This document shows, piece after piece, positions 46,235-61,800 of a stretch of 64,000 nt of DNA. The stretch covers positions 95,865,001-95,929,000 of the forward strand of contig NC_132992.1 of the NCBI RefSeq assembly GCF_048564905.1, read 5' to 3'. Numbering within the stretch: the first letter of the stretch is position 1; the number at the start of each line of letters is the position of its first letter. Origin of the DNA: Vicugna pacos. Lineage: Eukaryota > Chordata > Mammalia > Artiodactyla > Camelidae. The position numbers were made by a program, and so were the translations under genes. The notes under the pieces are model-generated. The model was given only the letters and a program-made list of their open reading frames with translations. It searched no databases and was not told where the DNA came from.

Positions 46235-46669
46235 TCTCTCGCACAGTAACACGTGGCCGTGTCCTCAGACTTCAGGCTGCTGATCTGCAGATAGGCTGTG
46301 CTGATGGAAGTGTCCATGGAGAAGACACATCGGTCCGAGAAGCCCTGGGCATATGTTGGCTTCCCAGTGTCGGTGTTGATCCATCCCATAGACTCCAGTC
46401 CCTTTCCAGGGGCCTGTCGCCCCCAGCTCAGCACAGCTGGTGAGGGTGTATCCAGAAGCCTTGCAGGAGACCTTCACCGAGGCCCCAGGCGCCCTCAGCT
46501 CAGCCCCTGGCTGCACCAGCTGCACTTGTGAGCTGACACCTGCGGAGAAGAGGCAAGAGTGACTGGAATCCCCATTGGCTGGCCTTGCTTCCCTCCTCAA
46601 CCCAGGGACCGAGGGCCCCTAACCTGTGACCGCTGTCAGGAGGAAGAGGATTGTCCAGGTCCCGTCCAT
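46235..46669 (-). pseudogene. IGHV7: IGHV7-like pseudogene
   Basis: The leader exon 46624-46669 (ATG at 46669, MDGTWTILFLLTAVT) and the V exon 46235-46539 start [10 protein letters not shown]. The subgroup 7 signature is clear in framework 3 and CDR2: [15 protein letters not shown] and [14 protein letters not shown]. Compared with the family, 2 bp are missing near 46430 at the CDR1 to framework 2 junction, which shifts the frame before the conserved tryptophan. Other losses are W47 to S (GLESMG) and the tyrosine two before the second cysteine changed to C (TCYCAR). The octamer has one change. As read it cannot encode a V domain, though leader, splice sites and RSS heptamer are sound, so the frameshift may be fairly recent. 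Confidence 0.9.
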
Positions 46670-46772
46670 GGTGAGGGCTGAGCTCCCAGGACTCCTGTGG
46701 AGGAGGGCGTGTTGCTGGATGATGCCCACAGGGCTCAGATCCTCACATGTTCAACCTGGTACTCCTCATCTC

Positions 46773-46780
46773 GTTTGCAT
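46773..46780 (-). promoter_or_regulatory. Ig octamer variant of IGHV7 pseudogene
   Basis: ATGCAAAC, one change from the consensus, 104 bp upstream of the ATG. Confidence 0.75.
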
Positions 46781-48414
46781 ATTCATAAAGCAGGATATTT
46801 CTTATCACAAAGGGACGCATCAGGGGAGGCAACAGACGACACCAAACCCACACAGTCCCGCGGTGCCGAGGGCGCACGTCCTCACGCCTGTTTGAGGGTG
46901 TGACCCCTGCCACATCCCTGACCTCCGTGCCGGCCGAGTTCCTCACCCTGAGGGGCAAGCATACTCAGAACAAGCCTCTCGCTGTGAACGCAGTTTTGAA
47001 CGACACGGATCGGCTGCACCTGCTCTGGACTCTGATATTTGAGTGTCTTAATCCTGGGTTTACGGTGTCCCGTGAAATGTTGCTCTCATTGAGTGCATGC
47101 GCCACCCGGCTCTCTAGCTTCTCCTGAAAACAAAGCCCCAAGGAACCTCTTTCAAATCTGCTTTTCACTGCCTTGAGTCAAGTAAGTTCTTAACATAGAA
47201 TAGTGCACTTAAGGACACCATGGCTGCACTTGCCAACTTCTATTTTGGATTTTTTTTTAAAGGGAAAGACTAGAAACCGGAGAGGAAATCCCTCTTGAGC
47301 TCCCCCTGCACCTGCTCCTGGGCTGGAGCCCTGAGCTGGGTGGGTCCTGAGCCCCCCTGCAGACAAGCCCCACCCCTACGGTGGAGGGTCACAGGGCGGC
47401 TACCACTCAGTGTCCCTCGTCCAGCCTTAACGGCTGCTCCCTGGCTCGATCACTTCTGAGACACCATACACACCTGACACCCTCTCTAGAAATAGTGGAT
47501 TGTCCTTTCTGAACCACACCCTCTGCGGGAGACCCCAAGCAAGGGTTTGATGAAACCACCAGGCTCCCCCTGCCCTGGAGCTGCCATGCGCACTGACTCG
47601 ACACCCGTGGTGTGTTCTGAGCGTTTGGGGCTCTGAAGGCGCCTCCCCTCTCCTTTAGGGTCCTCTGGCCGGAGCTGCCCACTGAAGACAAGCCACACCA
47701 ACAGGATCACAGCTACCCCAAAGCCCTCCACATGTGCCGTTCCTATATGTGACATACCCATGGGCTGATATTTGCAGAAATGGGCCCCAAGTGTATCTTC
47801 CTCACCGTATCTGCAACTGGATAGTGCTACCCTAATCCAAGGCCTGGGTGTGTGTCTTGCTTTGATAAACAGAACAAAAGCCAAAAAACTAGAGCAGAGC
47901 CTGGGAAGTGCTTCCAGCTCAGGTTTGCATGTTCTCCCAGCAAGAAGAACCCTCCAGAGGCCACAGTTAGAAGGGCCTAGGCTTTTGCTGAGGAGTGTTT
48001 GCTGGAGCTGGTGCACAATTAATGCCCCTAGCTGAGCCTCTAAAATGATGGAAGGGTCACACCTGATCTACAGCCCCAGTGAGTCTCCAGCCTCGGAGAA
48101 CATAGTCAAGGGGCTCAGGGCAGGGTCATGAAGGCCACTGCAAAGGGCAGGTTCCTGTGCAAAGGTCACAGAAGCAGGTGCTGAGGCAGGAGTAGGGAAT
48201 CTGGAAGAGCAAACCTGGTTGGTCAGAGCCCCTGTGGACCAGTGTCCGTGATGCCCTGTTCTTCTCTCGTTCTCCAGTGGACAAGTGGTGCCAGTGCAGG
48301 GAAACTTCCACATTTGGATCCGGTCACCTTGAATCGTGTGTCTGATGGAGTCAAATGCATACATCCTAAAGAAGTGTTGATGAAACAAACATAACTGTCC
48401 ACAAGAAAACTACA
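46781..48414. other. Spacer, no gene recognised
   Basis: An open frame of 176 codons on the minus strand (47486-48016) has no domain or splice signals that I recognise and looks accidental. About 47270-47360 resembles an IGHV 3' flank without a V exon. No clear repeat was assigned. Confidence 0.4.
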
Positions 48415-48855
48415 TGTTAGCAACACGGATGGGCTTGGAGATCATCATTCTAAGTGAAGCAAGCCAGAAAGAGAAAGGAAATATCACGCGAGATCACTCC
48501 TATGTGGAATCTGAAAAAAAGACACAGACGAACTTATTGTCAAAGCAGAAACATATGCACAGACACAGAAGACAAACCCATGGTTACCGGGGGGAAAGGG
48601 GATGGGAAGGGGCAAGTTAGGAGTCAGAGATTTGCGGAAACTAACTCCTGTATATACAATCGATAAACAAGGTTTCTTCTTCAAAGCACAGGGAGCTGTA
48701 TTCAATATCTTGTAGTAACCTGAAATGGAAAAGAATATAAAAACCAATCCATGAATGTGTATGTAGGGCCGAAACATTGTGCTGTACACTAGAAATGGAC
48801 ACAGCATTGTCAACCGACTATACGTCAGTAAGAATAAAACTAAATAAAAGTTTAA
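48415..48855 (+). mobile_element. LINE-1 3'-end fragment
   Basis: A plus-strand 3' end of the artiodactyl LINE-1 type: the ATGTGGAATCTGAAAAA block, then GGTTACCGGGGG, then a TGCTGTACACTAGAAA block and an A-rich end near 48850. It is the same family part as at 2155-2575 but an independent insertion. Confidence 0.65.
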
Positions 48856-50337
48856 GGGGGGAAAAGCACATGTTACAACACAGTGTTGTCTAATTAAATA
48901 AAAGTCAACTGTGTAAACGTTAAAGATCTCATTTGCTTTATGATTCATGACGCAGGCAGCATCCATCAAGCAGACAGAAAGGAGCTCTGAAGGGCTGCCC
49001 AAAATGAAAAACTCGTGTAAACAGAAGGGGGTATCAAGGAAGTCACTGCCAACAGCGGACCTTTCAGGCAATGTCACCTTCCTGTGGGGGACAGAAGGAG
49101 TCCATTAGGTAGACAATCGCATTAGTGCTGACCAGGCTATTTCAAATCCACTGTCTGAAGGCTCCACTCCTGGGAGAGGTTAAGATGTGATTAATTTAGG
49201 TGTCAAGTCATGGTTTTGTGGCTCCACTTTGTCCCTGCAGTCTCTTTTTTATTACTAATCAGTTGAAGTTCATATGACTGGATTTAAAACTTCAAGTCAT
49301 TGGACTTAAGAAAAAATCATGCAAGAGTCATGTAAAAATAAGCTTTAATTATTCAAATAAAGGCTATCTATTAACCAAGAACATCCCCTTTAAAGGGAAA
49401 AGATCTTGCAGCTCACAGAGAAAAAAATGGGACAACGAATATATGCATGTTCATGTATAGCTGAAAAATTGTGCTCTGCACTAGAATTTAGCACAACTGT
49501 GTGAAGTGATTATAAATCAATAAAAAATGTTAAACAATAAATACAAAATAAAGGAAGAATCACAAATGAAAAAAGAAAAATAAAGGGAAATGACTTTCCT
49601 TGGAAGCCATGAATGAGACAAACAGCTGCCAGCAGGACTTTAGTCAACATTTCTGATGGGACTCACAAAAGTAAAGAAGTAATGAATCGTAGGAAGAGAA
49701 ATAACAGCTTCATTATTCAAACATGACAAACAGAGTTTTGGTTTCTGGTTGAGCACGTAAGAGGCTCGTAAGTCAGCACTCCCGTGCAGCTGAAGCAAAA
49801 AGCTGAAAAACTGGAAGACGCCGGTCTTCTTACACCCGTCAGAGATGGTGCGTCACAGAGCGCTAGTCCGCTTCCGTTGGCTACAATGAAATGCCACTAC
49901 CTGGGCAGTTTCCAAACGTGGGAAGTTATTTCTCACGGTTGTGAAGGCTGGGGAGCCCTCGATCAAGACGAGGAGCACGGCTAGGACGGACCACTTTCAG
50001 AGCCCTTGATATGAGGCGGGGCTGGCCAGCTGGGCCCCGCTTTGTCTCCATCCTGCCTTCAGGCTTTCACACTCTGGTCTGTGATGAGAGGGCCAGCCTC
50101 AAAGAGCTCCAAAGTGCCCCCGGGGTTGTTCTTCCACTGTGGTGGAAAATTGGCCTGGCTTCTCCTCAGGTCCTCTAGGGAAATAACTCCTAAGTTTGGT
50201 TAAGGTGGGCAGTCGATGGTCATCTCCTTATCAAAACTGGGCAAACCGGTTACGGTTTCTCCAATATCAATTATGTCTTTAAGTCAGTTTTCTCTCTTCT
50301 CATATTTTATTGTAAGAAACCAGGGGAGATGGGAGGA
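48856..50337. other. Spacer with a short LINE-1 tail
   Basis: About 49430-49530 is the plus-strand version of the young camelid LINE-1 3' end (GTGATTATAAATCAATAAAA), the complement of the end seen at 21.78 kb. Otherwise no gene or repeat was recognised. Confidence 0.45.
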
Positions 50338-51359
50338 GATCAAGATGGTGGAGTAGAGGGACGTGGGGCTCAACTCTCCCATAGACACACCCAGACACAT
50401 TAGGTGTGTGCAACAGTTCTCACAGCGTGCCTTCCGACAGCCTGCAGAAGATCTGAGACAACCAGAGCTGCAAGAAAGAGCCCCACATTACAGGGTACGA
50501 CAAAGGGAACAGGGCAAAGAAGAGAACTGGGCTGTAAGCTGCACCCTCCCCAACCCAGGAGGGAGCTATGAGAGGAGAAATGACCCCTCATCCTGGAAGC
50601 CTCCTCTGCTGGCTGAAAGTCTTCCCACCAGGACAGGGAGAGAACTCCAGGGGCTCGAGGTGAGTGTGGGAGCTGCGTTGTGCCCCTCGGGGAAGAGGGA
50701 GATCATCACAGATGGTCTTGGTCATCTCATTGCACATCCCAGCCTGAGACACCCACCTCCTGGTTTGCCCAGGGCTTGGGTGCTGAAACTCAGACTTCAG
50801 GAAACAGACCCAGGGAGGAGACTTAGTTTGGCTGTGTGGGGACAGCCCAAAGGGCCTGGAATGTGGCCCAGTCTGTGGCTGGGATGTGTGCAGGATGGAG
50901 CATGGGTCGACCTGAGGAGCCCTGTTGTTGGCATGCTTATAGCAAAGCAAGGGCCTGGCCACTGGGGTTGGCAAAATTTATGGGTTTGTATATGCAGAAG
51001 CTGTGCTGACATTTGAGCCCATTACTGGTGCTTCCACAGCAGGTGCAGTGATGGATCTTTGGCAGGTTCTCGTGCTGGTGAGTTCTGGGGCCAGGGCTGC
51101 ACATGCATGCCTGAGGGAGGCCTGAGTGGATTACAGGTTCTCCCATAATGGGCTGGCCCCTGAGGGCAGCGCCAGCAACAGTGAGGTCTTTGGGCGTGTG
51201 CACCAGGTGGCAGGCAGAGTCACAGAGCCACATGGCCCAGCAGACAGCTCCAGGGCAGGAACCTGCTGTGGTTCCTTTCCCCGAGGGAGCACTCCAGTCC
51301 CACCTTGCTCACATTGTGGCTTATAACAACCTGGCAGCTTCTACTCCAACCACAGCAGA
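50338..51359 (+). mobile_element. LINE-1 5' UTR fragment, plus strand
   Basis: It begins with a LINE-1 start (GATCAAGATGGTGGAGTAG) and continues as leader-like sequence. It runs on the opposite strand to the LINE-1 body that abuts it at 51360. Confidence 0.6.
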
Positions 51360-53975
<2,616 letters not shown>

Positions 53976-54285
53976 TTTGACATTTTTAATTGATTTATAA
54001 TCATTTTACAGTGCTGTGCCAGTTTCTAGTGTAGAGCACAATTTTTCAGTTATACATGAACATATACATATTCATTGTCTCATTTTTTCTCTGTGAGCTA
54101 CCAGAAGATCTTGTACATATTTCCCTGTTCTATACAGTATAATCTTGTTTATCTATTCTACATTTTGAAATCCCAGTCTATCCCTTCCCAAACCCCACCC
54201 CCTTTGCAACCACAAGTTTGTGTTCTATGACTATGAGTCTGTTTCTCTTTCGTATTTATGTTTTGCTTATTTGTTTGTTTTCTTA
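53976..54285 (-). mobile_element. LINE-1 3' UTR fragment
   Basis: A 0.3 kb piece of the camelid LINE-1 3' UTR (GATTTATAATCATTTTACAG block). It is followed at once by a second, separate 3' UTR start near 54286. Confidence 0.75.
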
Positions 54286-55750
54286 ACATAGTTCATTGAT
54301 TTATAATCATTTTACAATGTTGTGTCAAATTCCAGCTTAGAGCACAATTTTTCAGTTATACATGAACATACATATATTCATTGTCACATTTTTTTTTCTC
54401 TGTGAGCTACCACAATAACTTGTATGTATTTCCCTGTGCTATACAGTATAATCTTCCTTATCTATTCTACAATTTTGAAATCCCAGTCTATCTCTTCGCA
54501 CCCTCCACCTCCTTGGCAACCACAAGTTTGTATTCTATGTCTGTGAGTCTATTTTTGTTCTGTATTTATGCTTTGTTTGTTTGTTTTTTTTTTAGATTCC
54601 AAATATGAGCGATCTCATATGGTATTTTTCTTTCTCTTTCTGGCTTACTTCACTTAGAATGACATTCTCCAGGAGCATCTATGTTGCTGCAAATGGCATT
54701 ATGTTGTCGTTTTTGTGGCTGAATAGTATTCCATCATATAAATATACCACATCTTCTTTATTCGGTCATCTGTTGATGGACATTTAGGCAGTTTCCATGT
54801 CTTGACTATTGTAAATAATGCTTCTATGAAAATTGGGGTGCAGGCGTCATTTTCAAGAAGCGTTCCTTCTGGATATATGCCCAGGAGTGGGATTCTTGGG
54901 TCAAATGGTAAGTCTATTCCTAGTCTTTTGAGGAATCTCTGTACTGTTTTCCACAGTGGCTGCACCAAACTGCATTCCCACCAGCAGTGTGGGAGGGTTC
55001 CCTTTTCTCCACAGCCTCTCCAGCATTTGTCATTTGTAGAGTTTTGAATGATGGACATTCTGTCTGATGTGAGGTGATATCTCATTGTAATTTTGATTTG
55101 CATTTCTCTAATAATTAGTGATAGTGAACATTTTTTCATGTGCCTTTTGATCATTTGTATGTCTTCCTTGGAGAATTGCTTGTGTAGGTCTTCAGCCCAT
55201 TTTTGAATTGGATGATTTGTTTTTTTCTTGTTAAGTCGTATGAGCTGCTTATACATTCTAGAGATCAAGCCTTTGTCGGTTTCATTTGCAAAACTTTTCT
55301 CACATTCGGTATGTTGTCCTTATGTTTTACTTCTGGTTTCCTTTGCTGTGCAGAAGCTTGTAAGTTTCATTAGGTCCCATTTGTTTATTCTTGCTTTTAT
55401 TTCTATTTCTTGGGTAGACTGTTCTAGGAGAACATTTTTGAGATGTATGTCAGATAATGTTTTGTCTACATTTTCTTCTAGGAGGTTTATTGTATCTTGT
55501 CTTATGTTTAAGTCTTTGATCCATTTTGAGTTTATTTTTGTGCATGGTATAAGGGAGTGTTCTAGCTTCATTGATTTACATGCTGTTGTCCAGTTTTCCC
55601 AACACCATTTGCTGAAGAGACTGTCTTTATTTCATTGTATGTTCTTGCATCCTTTGTCAAAGAGTAGTCGACCAAAAGTTTGTGGGTTCATTTCTGGGCT
55701 CTCTATTCTGTTCCATTGCTTTAAATGTCTGGTTTTTTTTTTTACCAATA
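54286..55750 (-). mobile_element. 5'-truncated LINE-1 (3' UTR and ORF2 end)
   Basis: A minus-strand 3' UTR (54286-about 54700) and ORF2 C-terminal part, open 55268-54699 with [17 protein letters not shown] and CWRGCGEKG motifs. It ends near 55750 inside ORF2 and is typical of incomplete reverse transcription. Confidence 0.82.
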
Positions 55751-56109
55751 CCATGCTGTTTTGATTGGGAACTTGGGAAATGCAAATGACTCTCTGCGTC
55801 TTCAAAACCAATCTGAATGGAGAAGCTCTCCAGCCTGTTCACAGTTACACTTTTCATCATAAGGTGGTTTCTTTTGGAGTCATTGAGTGTCACTTGAGCC
55901 CTGATGGGAAAAAAGAGACTAAACCTTGAGTGACTGCAGGAAGGTGAGTGTCAAGGGAAGGCCTATCCGAGGTGATAGAGGGATGGAGGAGGTGGAGTGT
56001 GGATGGGTATGTCTAAAGATTCAAGGGAGCTGAAAGGGAGATAAAATGTTTTAATGAGATGAGGGAGAAGCAGAGATGATGGGAGTGGAGAGGACATGGA
56101 TGGGTCATG
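55751..56109. other. Spacer, no gene recognised
   Basis: Purine-rich spacer, with no gene or clear repeat. Confidence 0.4.
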
Positions 56110-56510
56110 TTAGAGACAGTGTTCTAGTCAGCTTTGGCTTCCATGACAAAGCACCATAGAGTGGGTAATTGAAACAATAGAACACTTATTTGTCACAGTA
56201 ATAGAGGCTGGGAAGACCAAGATAAGGGTGCTGGACAATTTGATTCCTTGTGATAGCTCTTTCCTGGCTTGTTCATGACTGAGTTCTTGCTGTGACCTCA
56301 CATGGCATTCTGAATGTGAGAGAGACATAGAGAACCCTTTTGCATCTTCTTATAACTGCAACAGTTCCTCCAGGACAGAGATTTATCTGACCCTAAAAAC
56401 CTCCCGAATGACTGTAACTTAGTACAATTATATTGGGGGTTAGAGATTCAACACATAAGTTTGGGAGATTTACAGGCATACACTGCTGTTTCCCAGTTAT
56501 GATTTTCATT
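56110..56510 (-). mobile_element. MaLR-type LTR fossil
   Basis: A minus-strand relic of an ERVL-MaLR LTR (MLT1/MST-like), recognised from the GGCTTCCATGACAAAGCACC and AACACTTATTTGTCACAG blocks and the final GGGGGTTAGAGATTCAACA block. A solitary, old and broken fossil. Confidence 0.6.
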
Positions 56511-58298
56511 CTGAGGTGATAGGTTCTGGGTCTCTTGAGTCCTTCAAAAGCCACATCCTGGAAGGTTGAGTCTAAATATTGAGTGGATATAGGAGTTGGA
56601 ATGGTATAAGTGGGGAAGGAAATGACTTGGAGTGGGCAGAGGAATGGTGGGGAGAGGGTTTAGAAGAGGAGGGCTATCAATAGGATATCAAGTTAGTGGA
56701 AGTACAGGTGGAAGGTGATAAAAAAGGGAAGAAGGACCTGACATGATGGAGAGGGAAATTATTAAAGTAATGATGAGCCACTCTGGGGAAATCTTACACT
56801 TCCTAAAAGAAGACCAAATTTCAAAAGTGTGTGTACAGTCATGAAGTCAAGGAACATGGAAAATGCAAGCATGCACTTGTTTGAAGGCTGCAGTGTACAG
56901 TCAGTGGATGCCTTCTAAGGAGAGGAATTGAAAGGATGATCACTTCCCTTGCGCAAAAGAGCAACAGTGACAAGGAATCTGAAGGAGATCTTTTAAAGAA
57001 ATAAACAATAAAGCCAAATGTGATTTCTATATAGAATGAATCTTTAAATGGCAAAGAATCATAATTTAACCAAAGTCAAAATGATAATTTCTCATGACAT
57101 AAATCAGTGCTAACGTTAAAACAATAAAGCCTGGGACTTAACCCCACCTCAGGAGTATAAGTAGAATTCTGAGACACAGAGCCTGTCCTTAACGTGTTGC
57201 AACACACTGTCATCCAGAGATGGGAGCCATTCAGAACTCACAAATGGATGCCCAACCAACTGGTCTGGAGTCTGGAGTGATGGCAGAGGCTTCAATGATG
57301 GGCATCTGGGATCCAGAGTGAAAAGTTCAGGCATCTATAGATATGCAGTCCTGCTGAAGTTGCTGCAGCAGAACTCTGACAGCTGTTTAAACGTGGCATG
57401 AAGACTTTACTGAAGACCATTTCAACAGTGCAGAGAGATTTAACACAATTCCAAGTGCAACAGGGACAAGTGAGGGTTGACAGCCAAAAGTATGTTGATG
57501 AGTTGATGGAAAATTACTAGTGGCAGCTTGGTAAAGTATTGGCGGTGAGAGAGTAGGTGGAGGTGATTAGATGTCAATGGCTTAGGAAGAGCATCTGTAT
57601 TTGATGTCAAAGCTGAGGGAATTCTCAATAAACTTGCTTAGCAGGCCACAGATCAGGAAGAGTCATGGAAAGAGCTTGAAGGTCTAATTGTGATGAGAGA
57701 ATGTTAATTTCAACTCACATGGGCAGAGATCCTGGGTGGCTGTTCACAAACCCGTGAGGATCGGTGGGTCCTGTCTGAAGTTAGAAGCCCATGTGGGAGA
57801 GTATATGCATCTCTGAGGGCAGAGGTCCATGTAGGAGGATTGCATTCCTTCTAAAGACCATGTGTGTTGAAATAAACTAAAAACTTCTCCCAAAGATCAG
57901 ATCGTGAGAATCCTTGGAATCATCTCCCAGGAAGGAATATGCGTCCCATGGTAAGCTGGTGAGTGAAAAGGTCCTGAGGGCTGTTCAAATCTCATCTGCA
58001 AATAAACAATGTTATTTCTTCCTTCTTGTCATGCATCGAGAAAGTGAGATGTGAGTCACCAAGAGCAAAGTCTAACTTGTCCCTAGGGGCCATCTGAGAG
58101 TTAGAAGGGAAAAGGGAATCCCCAGTTCCAACAGGAAGCCCCTCCCCCTTACATCCCCACCCCTACTCCTGCTCCAGGGGAACTTCTCTGTCTCTGTGGA
58201 CCCTGCTCGCCCCCTTGTGGTCATGAGCGCCCGCTGCAGCCCAGCAGCTCTTGTCTCTCATTAGGGACAAATATGTCTGGGTTCACACTGACACCCCT
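56511..58298. other. Spacer, no gene recognised
   Basis: An AG-rich spacer of unknown origin. From about 58140 the sequence is IGHV-type 3' flank leading to the pseudogene on its right. Confidence 0.4.
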
Positions 58299-58727
58299 CA
58301 TTACGGCTTCCGTCACAGTAATAGACAGCCGTGTCCTCAGTGGTCACCGAACTCAGCCACAGGGAGAACTGGATATTGGCTGTGCCTCTGAACATGGAGT
58401 TGAAGCTCTGAGGGATGGGTCATAGCCTGTGCTACAAACATAAGTTATGTACCTCATCCGCTGCAAGCCCTTTGTTGGAGGCATTCAGACTCAGCTCCAA
58501 CCATTTCCACTGGTGATGGACTAACCAGAGACAGTGTAGGTGAGGATGACGGTCTGAAATTGCTTCAACAGCTCTGGGCATGACTTCTGCAGCTGCACCC
58601 GGGACAGGACACCTGGGGACAAGGAGAATCAGCCCTAGTCAGTCACCTGCAGTAACAACCATCCCCATAAACCCAGGTCACCTTTGCCAGCGGTCACCAG
58701 GCCGAGGAGAAAACCCAACAGTCTCGT
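58299..58727 (-). pseudogene. IGHV4: Degraded IGHV4 pseudogene
   Basis: Same exon layout as the intact IGHV4. The leader-like exon is 58682-58727 with ACG (58725-58727) where the ATG should be. The V exon is 58306-58612; its framework 1 resembles VQLQ.S..ELL. It holds in-frame stops in the framework 1/CDR1 and framework 2 regions, a shifted frame in framework 3, and a late EDTAVYYC motif. The heptamer (58299-58305) reads CGTAATG, so the RSS is lost. No octamer was seen, because a LINE-1 begins at 58801, about 75 bp upstream of the lost start, and has probably removed the promoter. Confidence 0.88.
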
Positions 58728-58800
58728 CTTCTTCTAGACCACGGCTCTGCTTCCCAGAGACCTCAGCCCTGTCTACAAAGAGAGCTGTGAGCTCCCACAT

Positions 58801-61800
58801 GTTAATTCTTCCAATCCAAGGGCATAGGGTATCTTTCCATTTTTAAAGTCGTCTTTAATTTTCTTCACGGTGTTTTGTACTTCTTTACATAACTATGTCT
58901 TTCACCTCCTTGGTCAGATTCATTCCTAAATATTTTATTTTTTGGATGTGATTTTCAAAGGAATTATTTCTTTAATTTCATTTTCTGATATTTCTTTGTT
59001 AGTATAAAGGAATGCAACTGATTTTTCTATGTTGATCTTGTATCTTGCTGCCTTGCTGAATCCTTTGATCAGCTCTGATAGTTTTTGTGTGTAGCTTTTA
59101 TGAGTTTCTATACGTAGGGTCATGCCATCTGCATATAGTGAAAATTTTACCTCTTCTTTTCCAGTTTGGCTTCCTTTAATTTCTTTTTCTTGCCTGATTG
59201 CTGTGGCAAGGGCTTCCAAGTGTACGTTGAATAGAAGTGGTGAGAGTGGGCATCTTGTCTTCTTCCAGATTTTAGTGGGAAGTCTTTCAAAAGTTCACCT
59301 TTGCTTATTATGCTGGCTGTGGGTTTCTCATAAATAGTTTTTATTATTTTGAGCTATGTTCCCTCTATACCCACTTTGGTAAGAGTTTTTTTTTTTTATC
59401 ATAACTGGGTTTTGGATTTTATGAAATGCTTTCTCTGCATCTATTGAGATGGTCATATGATTTTTGTCCTCTTTTTGATGTGATATAAGACACTGACTGA
59501 TTTGCATATGTTGAACCATCCTTGTGTTTCTGGGATGAATCCACCTCGGTCATGGTATATGACCTTATTCATGTGTTATGGATTCTGTTTGCTAAAATTT
59601 TCTTGAGGATTTTTGCATCTGTGTTTATTGGTGATATTGGCCTGTAATCTCTTTTGGTAGTTTATTTGCCTGGTCTTAATATCAGGGGGGTGTTGGCTTC
59701 ATTGGATGAGCTTGGGAGTATTCCCTCCTCTTCAGTCTTTTGGAAGAGTTTGAGAAGGGTCTGTGTGTCTTCTTCTTTGTACGTTTAGTGGAATTCTCCA
59801 GTCAAGACATCTGGTCCTGGTCTTTTGTTTGTACGGATGTTTTTATTGTAGAATCTCTTTCACTTCTAGTAATCAGTCTGTTCAAGTGATTTATTTCCCC
59901 TTGATTCCATCCTGGTGGACTGTGTACTTTTAGAAACTTTCTTCTATCTTGTACAATCTGTTGCCATATAGTTGCTCATAATATTCTCTCCCTCTCTCCC
60001 TGTTTTGATTTCTGTGTTGCTGCCTGTAATTTCTCCATTTTCATTTCATATATTTTTTCATTTGTGTCCTCTCTGTTTTCTTCTTGGTGAGCCTGGCTAG
60101 AGGCTTGTCAACTTTGTTTACTCTTTCAGGAAAAAATACTCTTGGTTGGATTGATTTTTCTATTGTTTTTTGGTCCCTATGTTATTTAATTCCCCCCGAT
60201 CTCTATTGTTTCTTTGCTTCTGATGACTTTAGGTTGTGTTTGTTCTTCTTTTTCTAATTACTTTAGATTTTAGGTTAGGTTGTTTATTTGAAGTTGTTGT
60301 TTTCTGAGGAAGCCCTATGTCATTGTGAACTTCCATCTTAGCACTGCCTTTGCTGCATGCCATAAATTCTGTGTGGTTGTGTTCTCACTGTCGTTTCTCT
60401 CGAAGAATTTTTCAATTTCTTCTTTGATTTTATCATTAGCCTGTTGGCTTTTTACTAGCATGCTATTTAGTAGGAATGCAGCTCTTTTTTTCTCGTTTGT
60501 TTTTCTGTCATTGATTTTTAGTTTTCTGCTGTTGTGATCAAAAAAGGTGCTTGAAGTAATTTTTTTTCCTCTTAAATTTGTTGAGGCTTCAACCGATTAT
60601 GTGGTCTAGCCTGAAAAATGTTCCACACACACTTGAAAACGATGTATATTCTGGCTTTTTTTGGATATGTAATGTCCTAAAAGTATCAATTCAGTCCAAC
60701 TGTTCTAATATGTCATCTAGTATCTCTGTTGCCTTACTGATTTTCTGTTTGGAAGATCTGTCCAAATGACCTAGTATTATTGTGTTCCCATTTATTTCTC
60801 CCACTATGTTTGTTAGTATTTGTTTTATGTATTTAGGTGCTCCTATATTGGGTGCACATACGTTAATGAGTGTAATATCCTCATCTCATGTTGCTCCTTT
60901 GATTGTTATATGATGTCCGTCTTTACCTTTCTCATGATCTTTTTTTTAAAGTCCATTTTGTATGGATTAGAATTACTACTCCTGCTTTGTATCATTTCCT
61001 TTTGCATGAAACATCTTTTTCCAAACTCCCACTTTCTGTCTATATGTGTCTTTCACCCTAAATTGGGTCTCTTGTAGGCAGAATATCATAGCTTCTTGTT
61101 TTATTCTCCAAGTTTTATTTGCCACTTGATGTCTTATTTTGGAGCACTGAGTCCATTAACATTTGTAATAACTGATAGGTGTGTGTTCATTGCCATTTTG
61201 AATTTGGTATTCCAGTTGATTTGGTCTTTCTTCATTGTTCCTTTGTTTTCCTTGTTTTTCTTTTTGTGGTTTGATAATTTTCTTTTGTATTAGCTCTGTT
61301 TCTTTTTGGTTTTTGTGATCCCACTGTATGCTTTTGACTTGTGGTTACCCTGTTTTTCAAGTATGTGAATCCACTACTATATTTGTTTGCTTTCAATTGG
61401 TAGTCATATAGGCTCAAACACACCAGAGAAAGATCAAAAAAAGAAAAAAAACCCCACATTTCCTTTTCCCTTCTGCCACCTTTTATGATTTTCACGTCCA
61501 TCTTTACATCTTGCTGCTTATTCTCTTGCCACGCATCGTAGTTTTCACATTTCCAATGATGGTTTTCTCAATTCTATTACTTCCTGTTTCCTTTCTATTT
61601 AGGATAGCTTTAGTGTTTCTGAACTATTTTACCTTCTCCTTGTTTATGAAATTCTTTATCTCTTCTTCTATTCTAAAGGATAGTCTTGCTGGACAGTGTA
61701 TTCATCGTAGCAGATTTTTTTTTTTTCATTCAGGGCTTGGACTATAACTTGCCACTCCCTTCTGATTTAGCAGTGTTTGCATAGAGAAATTGGCTGAAAG

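Noticed and set aside
47486-48016. Minus-strand open frame of 176 codons
   Set aside because: No recognised domain, no leader or splice context, and no conservation within the window; likely chance.
55780-55787. ATGCAAAT octamer on the plus strand
   Set aside because: No V gene lies downstream on that strand; a chance match near a LINE-1 end.
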